From Rhodanobacteraceae bacterium (GTDB taxonomy: Bacteria; Pseudomonadota; Gammaproteobacteria; Xanthomonadales; SZUA-5), in contig JACKOW010000006.1 in assembly GCA_024234055.1 (NCBI GenBank), positions 186,001 to 250,000 on the forward strand: a stretch of 64,000 bases of DNA, read 5' to 3'. The notes under the pieces are model-generated. The model was not told the origin of the DNA, searched no databases, and worked only from the letters and a program-made list of their open reading frames with translations. The translations under genes and the position numbers were made by a program. This document shows, in pieces, positions 16,265 through 23,822 of the stretch (the first letter of the stretch is position 1; each line of letters starts with the position of its first letter).

Positions 16265-18153
16265 CAGCCCAGTCCCAGCCACACGGCAGTCTGGTAGGTC
16301 ACCAGCGAGGCCAGATAGGCCATGGCGAACAGATACACCGCCATCAGCAGCGGATAGCGCCAGCTCTGAGTTTCGCGCTTGACCACTGCCAACGTGGCCA
16401 GACATTGCGGTGCAAACACGTACCAGGCCAGCAGCGACAGCGCGGTCGCCAGTGACCACTGTGCCCCGATCAGGGTGCCGAGCTGGGTGGCGACTTCCTC
16501 GTCGCCGCCCTGCAACGAATACACCGTGCCAAGCGCGCCGACCGCCACTTCGCGCGCGGCCATGCCCGGAATCAGCGCAATGCAGATCTCCCAGCCAAAA
16601 CCGATCGGCGCAAACAGCGGCTGGATCAGATGCCCCAGGCGTCCGGCGTAGCTGTAGTCGATGGCGGCGCCGGTGAAATCGGCCGGTGGCGCCGGAAAAC
16701 TGGAGAGCGCCCAGATCACGATCATCATTGCGAGGATGATGCCGCCGACGCGACGCAGGAAGATGCGCACGCGTTCAAGCAAACCGATCAGCAGATTGCG
16801 CAGATTGGGGATGCGCCAGGTCGGCAATTCCATCATCAGCGGATGGTGCATGCCGCGGCCAACGGTGCGCTTGAGCACAAAGGCCACGACCACCGCACCC
16901 AGGATGCCGGCCAGATACAGCGCGAACAGCACCAGACCCTGAAGGTTGACGAGGCCGCCGATCTGGCGCTCCGGCACGAAGGCGCCGATCAGCAGCGCAT
17001 ACACCGGCAGACGCGCCGAACAGGTCATCAGCGGGGCGATCAGGATGGTGCTCAGGCGGTCGCGCCAATTGCTGATGACCCGTGTGGCCATGATTCCCGG
17101 AATGGCGCAGGCAAAGCTCGACAGCAGCGGAATGAAGGAGCGTCCGGACAGTCCGACCTTGCCCATGAAGCGATCCAGCAGAAAGGCCGCGCGCGGCAGG
17201 TAGCCGGAATCCTCCAGCGCCAGGATGAAGGCAAACAGGATGACGATCTGCGGCAGGAAGATCAGCACGCTGCCCACACCGCCGATCAGGCCATCGACCA
17301 GCAGGCTGCGCAGCGGGCCCTCGGACATATGGCGCCCCAGGGTCTCGCCCAGCCAGCCCATGCTGCCCTCGATCAGGTCCATCGGTGCCGCGGCCCAGCT
17401 GAACACGGCCTGGAACATCAGGAACAGCACTGCCGCCAGAATCATCAGGCCCAGCACCGGGTGCATGATGACGCGATCGATGCGCTCGTCCCAACGCGTG
17501 TCCACGGTCGGCAGCTGCACCGCGTCGGCGAGGATGGCCCGCACCTGTCGATGGGTCTCTGTGATCTCCTCCAGCGTTGGCGTCTGCCAGGACTGGGATT
17601 CCGGTGGCAATGCCGGTAGCCCCATGCGATCGAGTTCGGCCAGCAGCGCATCGGCGCCGCCGCGGTGCACGCCCACGGTGCTGACCACCGGCATGCCAAG
17701 CGCGGCCGAGAGCTTGTCGGTATCGATGCGGATGCCGCGGCGCTCGGCCAGGTCGCTCATGTTCAGCGCCAGCACCATCGGAATTCCCAGCCGCCTGACC
17801 TCGAGCACCAGACGCAGATTGAGGCGCAGATTGGTGGCATCGGTCACGCACACCAGCACTTCGGGACGGGCTTCACCGGCGCGCTGACCGAGCACGACGT
17901 CCCGGGTCACGGCCTCGTCGGCGCTGTCGGCATTGAGCGAATAGGCGCCCGGAAGATCCAGCACCCGGTAGCCGTGGCCGGCGGCCGAGCGGGCAATGCC
18001 TTCCTTGCGCTCGACGGTGACACCGGCGTAGTTGGCCACCTTCTGGCGACTGCCGGTCAACAGATTGAACAAGGCAGTCTTGCCGCAATTGGGATTGCCC
18101 AGCAGCGCGACACGGCGAAATTCGCCGTCAATGGCCGCTGCCGCCGTACTCAT
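16264..18153 (-). CDS. feoB: ferrous iron transporter B
   Basis: A 629-aa inner-membrane protein. The N-terminal G domain has G1 GNPNCGKT (19-26), G3 DLPGAYSL and G4 NMSD. Two gate-containing membrane halves follow (for example FIPLLSSFACAIPGIMATR). FeoB moves Fe2+ into the cytoplasm and its GTPase activity gates or powers transport. It is shorter than E. coli FeoB (773 aa) but within the range of the family. The start overlaps the feoA stop by 4 nt (ATGA), and the stop overlaps the small Cys-rich gene. The Fur-like site upstream of feoA should control all three. Confidence 0.96.
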   Translation of the reverse strand: MSTAAAAIDGEFRRVALLGNPNCGKTALFNLLTGSRQKVANYAGVTVERKEGIARSAAGHGYRVLDLPGAYSLNADSADEAVTRDVVLGQRAGEARPEVLVCVTDATNLRLNLRLVLEVRRLGIPMVLALNMSDLAERRGIRIDTDKLSAALGMPVVSTVGVHRGGADALLAELDRMGLPALPPESQSWQTPTLEEITETHRQVRAILADAVQLPTVDTRWDERIDRVIMHPVLGLMILAAVLFLMFQAVFSWAAAPMDLIEGSMGWLGETLGRHMSEGPLRSLLVDGLIGGVGSVLIFLPQIVILFAFILALEDSGYLPRAAFLLDRFMGKVGLSGRSFIPLLSSFACAIPGIMATRVISNWRDRLSTILIAPLMTCSARLPVYALLIGAFVPERQIGGLVNLQGLVLFALYLAGILGAVVVAFVLKRTVGRGMHHPLMMELPTWRIPNLRNLLIGLLERVRIFLRRVGGIILAMMIVIWALSSFPAPPADFTGAAIDYSYAGRLGHLIQPLFAPIGFGWEICIALIPGMAAREVAVGALGTVYSLQGGDEEVATQLGTLIGAQWSLATALSLLAWYVFAPQCLATLAVVKRETQSWRYPLLMAVYLFAMAYLASLVTYQTAVWLGLG

Positions 18154-18482
18154 TGCGCCGATTCCACCGCCGTGACGTAGATGTGCTCGGCCTCATGGCG
18201 ACGCAGGGCAAACATGGTGCCGCCCACGCGCACCGCGATCGGCTCCATCCCGCCCGGACCGGTGGCGACCACGCGCACGCTTTCGTCCGGGACAAAGCCG
18301 ATCTCCAGCAGGCGCAGCACCAGATTGCGGTCGTGGCCGTGACCCGCTCTGGGCATGGCCACGCGCAGTACGCGGGCACGCTGTCCGGGTTTCAGCCCCG
18401 CCAGCGTCGGCACTTCCATCGGCGGCGAGTTCACGGCGGCGCTGGCGGCATCGGGCAGAGCTTCACTGGCGGTGGTCAGCAT
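18150..18482 (-). CDS. feoA: ferrous iron transport protein A
   Basis: A 110-aa protein from ATG 18482. The conserved SH3-like FeoA domain is the C-terminal 80 residues (LAGLKPGQRARVLRV ... LLEIGFVPDESVRVV ... AVRVGGTMFALRRHEAEHIYV). The first 20-odd residues are unlike FeoA, so translation may really begin at the internal Met of PPMEVPTLAGL. FeoA is a small cytoplasmic protein that binds and regulates FeoB. It is the first gene of the feo operon. Confidence 0.92.
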   Translation of the reverse strand: MLTTASEALPDAASAAVNSPPMEVPTLAGLKPGQRARVLRVAMPRAGHGHDRNLVLRLLEIGFVPDESVRVVATGPGGMEPIAVRVGGTMFALRRHEAEHIYVTAVESAQ

Positions 18483-18537
18483 GGGCGGTCATAGTCCTGA
18501 GCATGCGCTGATCTTAGGCCTTCGCGAGCCGTTCGTA

Positions 18538-18556
18538 AATGCGAATGACTATCAAA
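18538..18556 (-). promoter_or_regulatory. Fur-box-like site upstream of feoA
   Basis: On the minus strand the 19 bases TTTGATAGTCATTCGCATT match about 15 of 19 positions of the classical Fur box in its reverse-complement form (AATGATAATCATTCTCATT). The site lies 56-74 bp upstream of the feoA ATG, where a promoter is expected, in a local AT-rich patch. Repression by Fe2+-Fur of an iron uptake operon fits established biology; binding itself is inferred. Confidence 0.7.
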
Positions 18557-18620
18557 CGCCAACTTTGCTCAGGCTGTCTTGATGCAAATCAAGGTTGGAA
18601 TGGGCGCGCGGAACGGCAGA

Positions 18621-18889
18621 GGGGCACGGGGCACGGGGAAAGGCTGGCATAACTCAAGCTCTCGTGGGTCCAGACTTGTCTGGACGCTCTTGGTCAGGTG
18701 CCGAAGAAGCGTCCAGACAAGTCTGGACCTACAGAAGCCGCAAGGCCGTAGCCTTTGCCCGAGTCCCGAGTCCCGAGTCCCGAGTCCCGAGTCCCGAGTC
18801 CCGAGTCCCGAGTCCCGAGTCCCGAGTCCCGAGTCCCGAGTCCCGAGTCCCGAGTGCCCCGTGCCCCGTGCCCCGTGCCCCGTGCCCCG
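18621..18889. repeat. composite repeat: heptamer arms around a family A hairpin and 13 x GAGTCCC
   Basis: Left arm GGGGCACGGGGCACGGGG (18621-18638). The core (18666-18732) is a long hairpin: GGTCCAGACTTGTCTGGACG on the left and CGTCCAGACAAGTCTGGACC on the right, each half itself palindromic. Thirteen exact tandem GAGTCCC units follow (18761-18851). The array then passes through GAGTGCC into four CCGTGCC units without losing the 7-nt phase; these are the inverted partner of the left arm. It lies between feoA and argS, which point away from each other, so both promoters must sit beside it. Confidence 0.88.
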
Positions 18890-18960
18890 GATCCCCATTG
18901 AAGCGCTGCTTCAGGCAAGGCTGTTATTCTCTGCCACCTTTTTCCGTCCAGTGACTCCCA

Positions 18961-20742
18961 GTGAAAGAGCATTTGCAGGAACTCGTGATGCAGGCGCTGC
19001 TCGACGTCCGTCGCAAGCAGCAGGTGGAATTGCCTGAGACCCCCGAGTTTGCCATCGAGCGCACCCGCCAGAAGGACCATGGCGATTTCGCCACCAACGC
19101 CGCGCTGGTGCTGTGCAAGGCCTTGGGCATGAAGCCGCGTGATCTGGCGCAGGCCATCGTTGATCATCTGCCGGAGTCCAGGCACGTGGAAAAGGTGGCC
19201 ATCGCAGGCCCCGGCTTCATCAATTTCACGCTCAGCCGTAGTTGTCTGCTGGGCACCCTGCGTCGGGTGCTGGAACGGGGTGAGGCCTATGGCAGCAACG
19301 AGCCGGACGAAAACGAACACCTCACGGTCGAGTACGTCAGTGCCAATCCCACCGGGCCGCTGCATGTCGGCCACGGTCGTGGAGCCGCCTTCGGCGCCAG
19401 CTTGACCAACATCCTCGAAGCCTGCGGCGTCAAGGTGCAGCGCGAGTATTACGTCAATGACTACGGTCGGCAGATGGACATCCTCGCCACCAGCGTCTGG
19501 CTGCGCTATCTGGATCTCACCGGCAATCCGGTGCGCTTCCCGGACAACGGCTACAAGGGCGATTACGTTGTCGATGTGGCCCGCACCCTCAAGCATGCGC
19601 ACGGCGATCGCTTCCGCCGCAGTCCTTTCGAGGTCACGGCCAATCTGCCGCCCGACGAAAGCCAGGGCGGCGACAAGGAAGCGCATGTCGATGCACTCAT
19701 CGGCCGCGCTCGCGAGCTGCTCGGGGCAGATGACTTCGACCTGATCTACAAGCTGGCGCTGGACAGCCTGCTGGGCGCCATCCGCGACGAACTGCTGGCC
19801 TTCAACGTGCGCTACGACAACTGGTTTTCCGAGCGCAATCTGGCCGAATCGGGCGCTGTCGACCGCGCCATCGAGCGGTTGACGCGTCTGGGCCACATGT
19901 ACGAGAAGGACGGTGCCAAGTGGTTCCGGGCGACCACCTTCGGCGACGAGAAGGACCGCGTGGTCATCCGCGAGAATGGCCAGAGCACCTATTTCGCCTC
20001 GGACATTGCCTATCTGCTGAACAAGTTCGAGCGCGGCTTCACCAAGGCCGTGTACGTGCTCGGCGCCGATCATCATGGCTACATCGCGCGCCTGAAGGCG
20101 GCGGCCAGCGGGCTTGGCCTCAATCCGGCCAATGTCGAGATCGTGCTGGTGCAGTTTGCGAAGCTCTACAAGGACGGCAAGGAAGTGTCCATGGGCAAGC
20201 GCGAAGGCAACTTCGTGACCCTCAAGGACCTGCGTACCGAGGTCGGCACCGATGCCGCGCGCTTCTTCTATGTGATGCGCAGCCACGAACAGCACCTGGA
20301 TTTCGATCTGGAACTCGCCAAATCGCAGAGCAAGGACAATCCGGTGTACTACGTGCAGTACGCCCATGCCCGCATCGCCAGCGTGTTCCAGAAACTGGCC
20401 GAACAGCGACAGACCCACAACCGTTCGGCCGGCGATGCCGCCCGCCAGCAGCTCAGCAACGAACACGAGCTGGATCTGCTGAACCTGATGCTGCGCTATC
20501 CGGAGACGGTCGAGCGCGCCGGCGAACAGCGTTCGCCGCATCTGGTCGCCAACTATCTGCGTGAACTGGCTGCCGCGCTGCATGGCTATTACGACGGCGC
20601 CCAGGTCAAGATTCTGGTCGAAGACGATGATCTGCGTAATGCCCGACTGAATCTGCTGCTGGCGGTCAAGCAGGTGCTGGCCAACGGCCTTAGACTGCTG
20701 GGCGTATCGGCGCCCGAGCGGATGGAAAGGCAGGAGCCCTGA
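18961..20742 (+). CDS. argS: arginine--tRNA ligase
   Basis: A 593-aa class I aminoacyl-tRNA synthetase that charges tRNA-Arg. It begins with GTG at 18961 (KEHLQELVMQALL). The ArgRS N-terminal domain (FAIERTRQKDHGDFATNAAL) is followed by the HIGH signature (NPTGPLHVGHGRG, near 135). The KMSKS loop is represented by VSMGKREGNF, and the C-terminal DALR anticodon-binding domain includes YYVQYAHARI. Length and motifs are normal. The upstream end abuts a heptamer repeat array only about 70 bp from the start codon, and the SPOR-protein gene follows after 82 bp. Confidence 0.96.
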   Translation: MKEHLQELVMQALLDVRRKQQVELPETPEFAIERTRQKDHGDFATNAALVLCKALGMKPRDLAQAIVDHLPESRHVEKVAIAGPGFINFTLSRSCLLGTLRRVLERGEAYGSNEPDENEHLTVEYVSANPTGPLHVGHGRGAAFGASLTNILEACGVKVQREYYVNDYGRQMDILATSVWLRYLDLTGNPVRFPDNGYKGDYVVDVARTLKHAHGDRFRRSPFEVTANLPPDESQGGDKEAHVDALIGRARELLGADDFDLIYKLALDSLLGAIRDELLAFNVRYDNWFSERNLAESGAVDRAIERLTRLGHMYEKDGAKWFRATTFGDEKDRVVIRENGQSTYFASDIAYLLNKFERGFTKAVYVLGADHHGYIARLKAAASGLGLNPANVEIVLVQFAKLYKDGKEVSMGKREGNFVTLKDLRTEVGTDAARFFYVMRSHEQHLDFDLELAKSQSKDNPVYYVQYAHARIASVFQKLAEQRQTHNRSAGDAARQQLSNEHELDLLNLMLRYPETVERAGEQRSPHLVANYLRELAAALHGYYDGAQVKILVEDDDLRNARLNLLLAVKQVLANGLRLLGVSAPERMERQEP

Positions 20743-20824
20743 TCACGGGTCAGCCAGAAGCCACAAGCCGGCCGGCGGCCGCCGCTATGCTGGCAGTGCA
20801 TCAAGGACAGGACGCGGAAACATC

Positions 20825-21412
20825 ATGGCCAAGGGCAAACAAGCAGTACGCGGCGGCGGCAGCGCGCCTCTGCCGTTCTGGGTATGGCTGCTCACCGGGT
20901 TCGCGCTCGGTGTTGGCCTGTCGATGTTCTTCATCCTCCGGGATGGCATGCCCGCTGCCGGGCCGCGCCCGAATCCGGCCGCTGAATCCAAGACCGATGG
21001 CGACAAGCCACTGGTGGAACTGGCGGCCGGCGACAGCCGCTCGCGCGAGGCCGAAACCAAGAAGCCCCGTTACGATTTCTATTCGGTGCTGCCCGAGATC
21101 GAGGTGGTCATCCCCGACGCCGAACTGACGGCGCAATCGCAGAAGCCGCCGGAGCCGGTGGCTCCCGGTCCCGCCGCGCGCATGTTCCTGCAGGTGGGCA
21201 GCTTCAGCAATTCCGGCGATGCCGAAGCCTTGAAAGCGCGCATGGCGCTGCTCGGGGTGCAGGCGCAGGTGACGCCAGTCAAGATCAACGACCGCACCTG
21301 GCATCGCGTGCGCGTGGGCCCGTACAGCGACGCCCGCGCCATGGAGAGCGCCAAGCGTGAGCTGGCGGCAGCCAGCATCGAGGCCATCGCGCTGCGTGAG
21401 ACCGGGGGTTGA
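20825..21412 (+). CDS. SPOR domain membrane protein (FtsN-like)
   Basis: A 195-aa protein with a short basic N-terminus and one membrane segment at about 18-38 (FWVWLLTGFALGVGLSMFFIL). A Pro/Ala-rich periplasmic linker leads to a C-terminal SPOR domain at about 118-192 (MFLQVGSFSNSGDAEALKAR ... WHRVRVGPYSDARAM). SPOR domains bind denuded peptidoglycan at the division site. Topology and position directly after argS match the FtsN-like gene seen in many Xanthomonadales and Pseudomonas. Whether it is the true essential FtsN cannot be decided from sequence alone. Confidence 0.88.
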   Translation: MAKGKQAVRGGGSAPLPFWVWLLTGFALGVGLSMFFILRDGMPAAGPRPNPAAESKTDGDKPLVELAAGDSRSREAETKKPRYDFYSVLPEIEVVIPDAELTAQSQKPPEPVAPGPAARMFLQVGSFSNSGDAEALKARMALLGVQAQVTPVKINDRTWHRVRVGPYSDARAMESAKRELAAASIEAIALRETGG

Positions 21413-21453
21413 GCCTAGCCGCCCCTGGCGGTGCGCTTGTTCGGGCATCGAAC

Positions 21454-21590
21454 AGGGGGCGGGGGGCAGGGGGCAGGGGACCCACGTCGCGGCACGGTCA
21501 GATCATGCGTCGTGGTTGGACCCCTGCCCCTTGCCCCCTTCCTTTCTGCTTTTCCTTGGCGTCCTTCGCGTCCTGCTTTTTGGCTCCAGG
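21454..21590. repeat. G-rich inverted arms followed by family H half-element
   Basis: Left arm GGGGGCAGGGGACCCAC (around 21469-21485) faces GGACCCCTGCCCCTTGCCCC (21518-21537). Immediately next, 21541-21585, is one arm of family H (CTTTCTGCTTTTCCTTGGCG then TCCTTCGCGTCCTGC). It lies in the 279-bp gap before the ETF-QO gene. No gene is supported here. Confidence 0.7.
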
Positions 21591-21691
21591 CAAGTCCAAA
21601 GCCCGGTTTTCGCCGACGACCAGGGCGTTACACGCCGCGAGCGCGCAGGCTGCCTATACTCGGGCGTATTGAAATGAAGGAGCCCAGCGCC

Positions 21692-23290
21692 ATGAGCGAA
21701 CGCGATGTGATGCAGTACGACGTGGTCATCGTCGGTGCCGGGCCTGCCGGATTGGCCTGCGCCATCCGCCTGAAACAGCTCAAGGCCGAATTGTCGGTCT
21801 GCGTGATCGAGAAGGCTTCGGTGGTGGGCGCCCAGATCCTGTCTGGTGCGGTGATCGAGCCGCAGCCCCTCGATGATTTGCTGCCCGGCTGGCGCGATGC
21901 GCCGCCGCCGATCTGCGTGCCGGCCAAGCGCGACGAATTCCGGATGCTCACGCGCACCCGGGCGTGGTCGATGCCGACGCCGCCGCAGATGCACAATGCC
22001 GGCAATTTCATCGTTTCGCTGTCGGCCATGTGCGCCTGGATGGCGCCGCAGGCCGAAGCGCTCGGCGTGGAAATCTTCCCCGGTTTTGCCGCGGCCGAGA
22101 GTCTGATCGATGACGCTGGCAAGGTCATCGGCGTGCGCATCGGCGACATGGGCGTCGCCAAGGATGGGTCGCACAAGGCTGAATACACCCAGGGTATCGA
22201 TATCCATGCCGGTGTCACCATCCTCGCCGAGGGCGCCCGCGGCCATCTGACCAAGCAGCTGGTCAAGCGTTTCGAGCTGGATGCAAACAGCGATCCGCAA
22301 ACCTATTCGATCGGCATCAAGGAGCTGTGGCAGGTCAAGCCGGGCACCGCCGAAGCCGGTCTGATCCTGCACACCATCGGCTGGCCCATGGACAGCGCCA
22401 CCTACGGCGGCAGCTTCCTCTATCACATGGATCAGGATCGCATCGCGCTGGGCGTGGTTTGCGGGCTGGACTACAAGGATCCGCTGTTCCAGCCCTACGA
22501 GGCCTTCCAGCAGTGGAAGAATCATCCCTACATCAAGCCTCTGCTGGAGGGCGGCTCGATCATGTCGGCCGGTGCCCGCGCCATCGTCACCGGCGGCTAC
22601 CAGTCATTGCCCAAGGTGGAGATGCCCGGTGCCATGCTGATCGGTGACACCGCCGGCCTGCTCAATGTGCCGAAGATCAAGGGCACGCACCAGGCCATCC
22701 GCTCGGGCATGCTGGCCGCCGAGCACTATGCCGAAACCGGGCGCGCCGAGGGCTGGGATGCCAAGTTGCGCGGATCGGCGGTCATGAATGAGCTGCGCAA
22801 GGTGCGCAACATCAAGCCCGGCTTCAAGAAGGGCTTGTGGGCGGGTCTGGCCAATGCCGGCTTCGAGACGATCACGGCCGGCGCCAGTCCATGGACGCTG
22901 AAGAACAAGGCCGACTACGCCCAGCTGCGCAGCGTCGACAGCTACGAGAGCCCCAACCGCCACTGGGGCGAGCGTACGCTGCCGCCGCGTGATCGACTGC
23001 AGGGCGTTTACTACGCCAGCACCGCCCACGAGGAAGACCAGCCGGTACACCTCAAGGTGGCCGACACCTCGATCTGCATCGACCAGTGCGCCCGTGAGTA
23101 CCAGAATCCCTGCACCCGATTCTGCCCGGCCGGCGTTTACGAGATGGTCGAGGAAGAGGGTGGCAAGCGCCTGCAGATCAACGCCTCCAACTGCGTGCAC
23201 TGCAAGACCTGCGACATCAAGGATCCCTACCAGATCATCAACTGGGTCACGCCCGAGGGCGGCAGCGGGCCGAATTACCAGAACCTTTGA
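21692..23290 (+). CDS. electron transfer flavoprotein-ubiquinone oxidoreductase
   Basis: A 532-aa protein. The ATG at 21692 has AAGGAG 9 nt upstream and is preferred to the ATG at 21674. The N-terminal FAD motif is VVIVGAGPAGLACAIRLKQL. A central ubiquinone-binding/membrane-surface region follows, and the C-terminus holds one [4Fe-4S] cluster (CARECQNPCTRFCPAG and NCVHCKTCDIKDP). ETF-QO takes electrons from reduced ETF, produced by acyl-CoA and other flavin dehydrogenases, and passes them to ubiquinone at the inner membrane. Length is typical. The etfA/etfB genes are not in this window. Its stop is only a few bases from the large repeat region that follows. Confidence 0.95.
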   Translation: MSERDVMQYDVVIVGAGPAGLACAIRLKQLKAELSVCVIEKASVVGAQILSGAVIEPQPLDDLLPGWRDAPPPICVPAKRDEFRMLTRTRAWSMPTPPQMHNAGNFIVSLSAMCAWMAPQAEALGVEIFPGFAAAESLIDDAGKVIGVRIGDMGVAKDGSHKAEYTQGIDIHAGVTILAEGARGHLTKQLVKRFELDANSDPQTYSIGIKELWQVKPGTAEAGLILHTIGWPMDSATYGGSFLYHMDQDRIALGVVCGLDYKDPLFQPYEAFQQWKNHPYIKPLLEGGSIMSAGARAIVTGGYQSLPKVEMPGAMLIGDTAGLLNVPKIKGTHQAIRSGMLAAEHYAETGRAEGWDAKLRGSAVMNELRKVRNIKPGFKKGLWAGLANAGFETITAGASPWTLKNKADYAQLRSVDSYESPNRHWGERTLPPRDRLQGVYYASTAHEEDQPVHLKVADTSICIDQCAREYQNPCTRFCPAGVYEMVEEEGGKRLQINASNCVHCKTCDIKDPYQIINWVTPEGGSGPNYQNL

Positions 23291-23822
23291 GGCTGGTTGC
23301 TGGTTGCTGGTTGCTGGTTGTCGGTTGTCGGTTGTCGGTTGTCGGGACTCGGGACTCGGGACTCGGGACTCGGGACTCGGGACTCGGGACTCGGGACTCG
23401 GGACTCGGGACTCGGGACTCGGGACTCGGGACTCGGGACTCGGGACTCGGGACTCGGGACTCGGCCTTTGTGGGTCCAGACAAGTCTGGACCTACGAATG
23501 CCGGCGCTTGCGGCTGCTTCCGCATTCTGTGGGAGCGGACTCTGTCCGCGATGGCGGCGCCTGCCGTCACGTAGTCCGCTGCGCGGCCAGATGACCCACG
23601 GCGGATCGCGCGCGTCGGACTCGCTCTTTCCGACACCGACACCAACAACCGACACCGGCTTCCCCGCACCGACACCAACAACCGACACCGGCTTCGCCAG
23701 CCCTGCCGTCGCGGACAGAGTCCGCTCCCACGGTAGGCTTGTGCTTCTCCCCGCGTCCTCCGCGTCCCCGCGTGATTCGGCTCCGACCAGCCACCGACAA
23801 CCAGCAACCAGCAACCAGGCTC
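23288..23822. repeat. multi-layer nested repeat region with 17 x GGGACTC
   Basis: The layers from outside in are as follows. GGTTGCT units then GGTTGTC units (about 23292-23343) are answered at the far end by their reverse complement (CCGACAACCAGCAACCAGCA, 23785-23815). Exactly 17 tandem GGGACTC units occupy 23344-23462. A family A palindrome (GGTCCAGACAAGTCTGGACC) lies at 23473-23492. Family B (23528-23551) is answered by inverted B (23707-23732). Between the two B copies a unit of about 33 bp containing CCGACACCAACAACCGACAC is repeated twice (23633-23698). A family H arm (CCCCGCGTCCTCCGCGTCC) is at 23750-23775. No gene is supported in these 530 bp. Confidence 0.85.

Noticed and set aside
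16265..16459. Upstream extension of the small Cys-rich Feo gene
   Set aside because: The extension would lie wholly inside feoB in another frame and adds a sequence without membrane-protein features; the coupled ATG at 16264 is the better start.
18694..20583. Long antisense open frame of 629 codons across argS
   Set aside because: It is the mirror of argS codon bias in a GC-rich genome, extends into the heptamer array and has no domain; argS on the other strand is certain.
23341..23462. Possible CRISPR array
   Set aside because: The units are 7 nt, directly adjacent and without spacers, and no cas genes are present.
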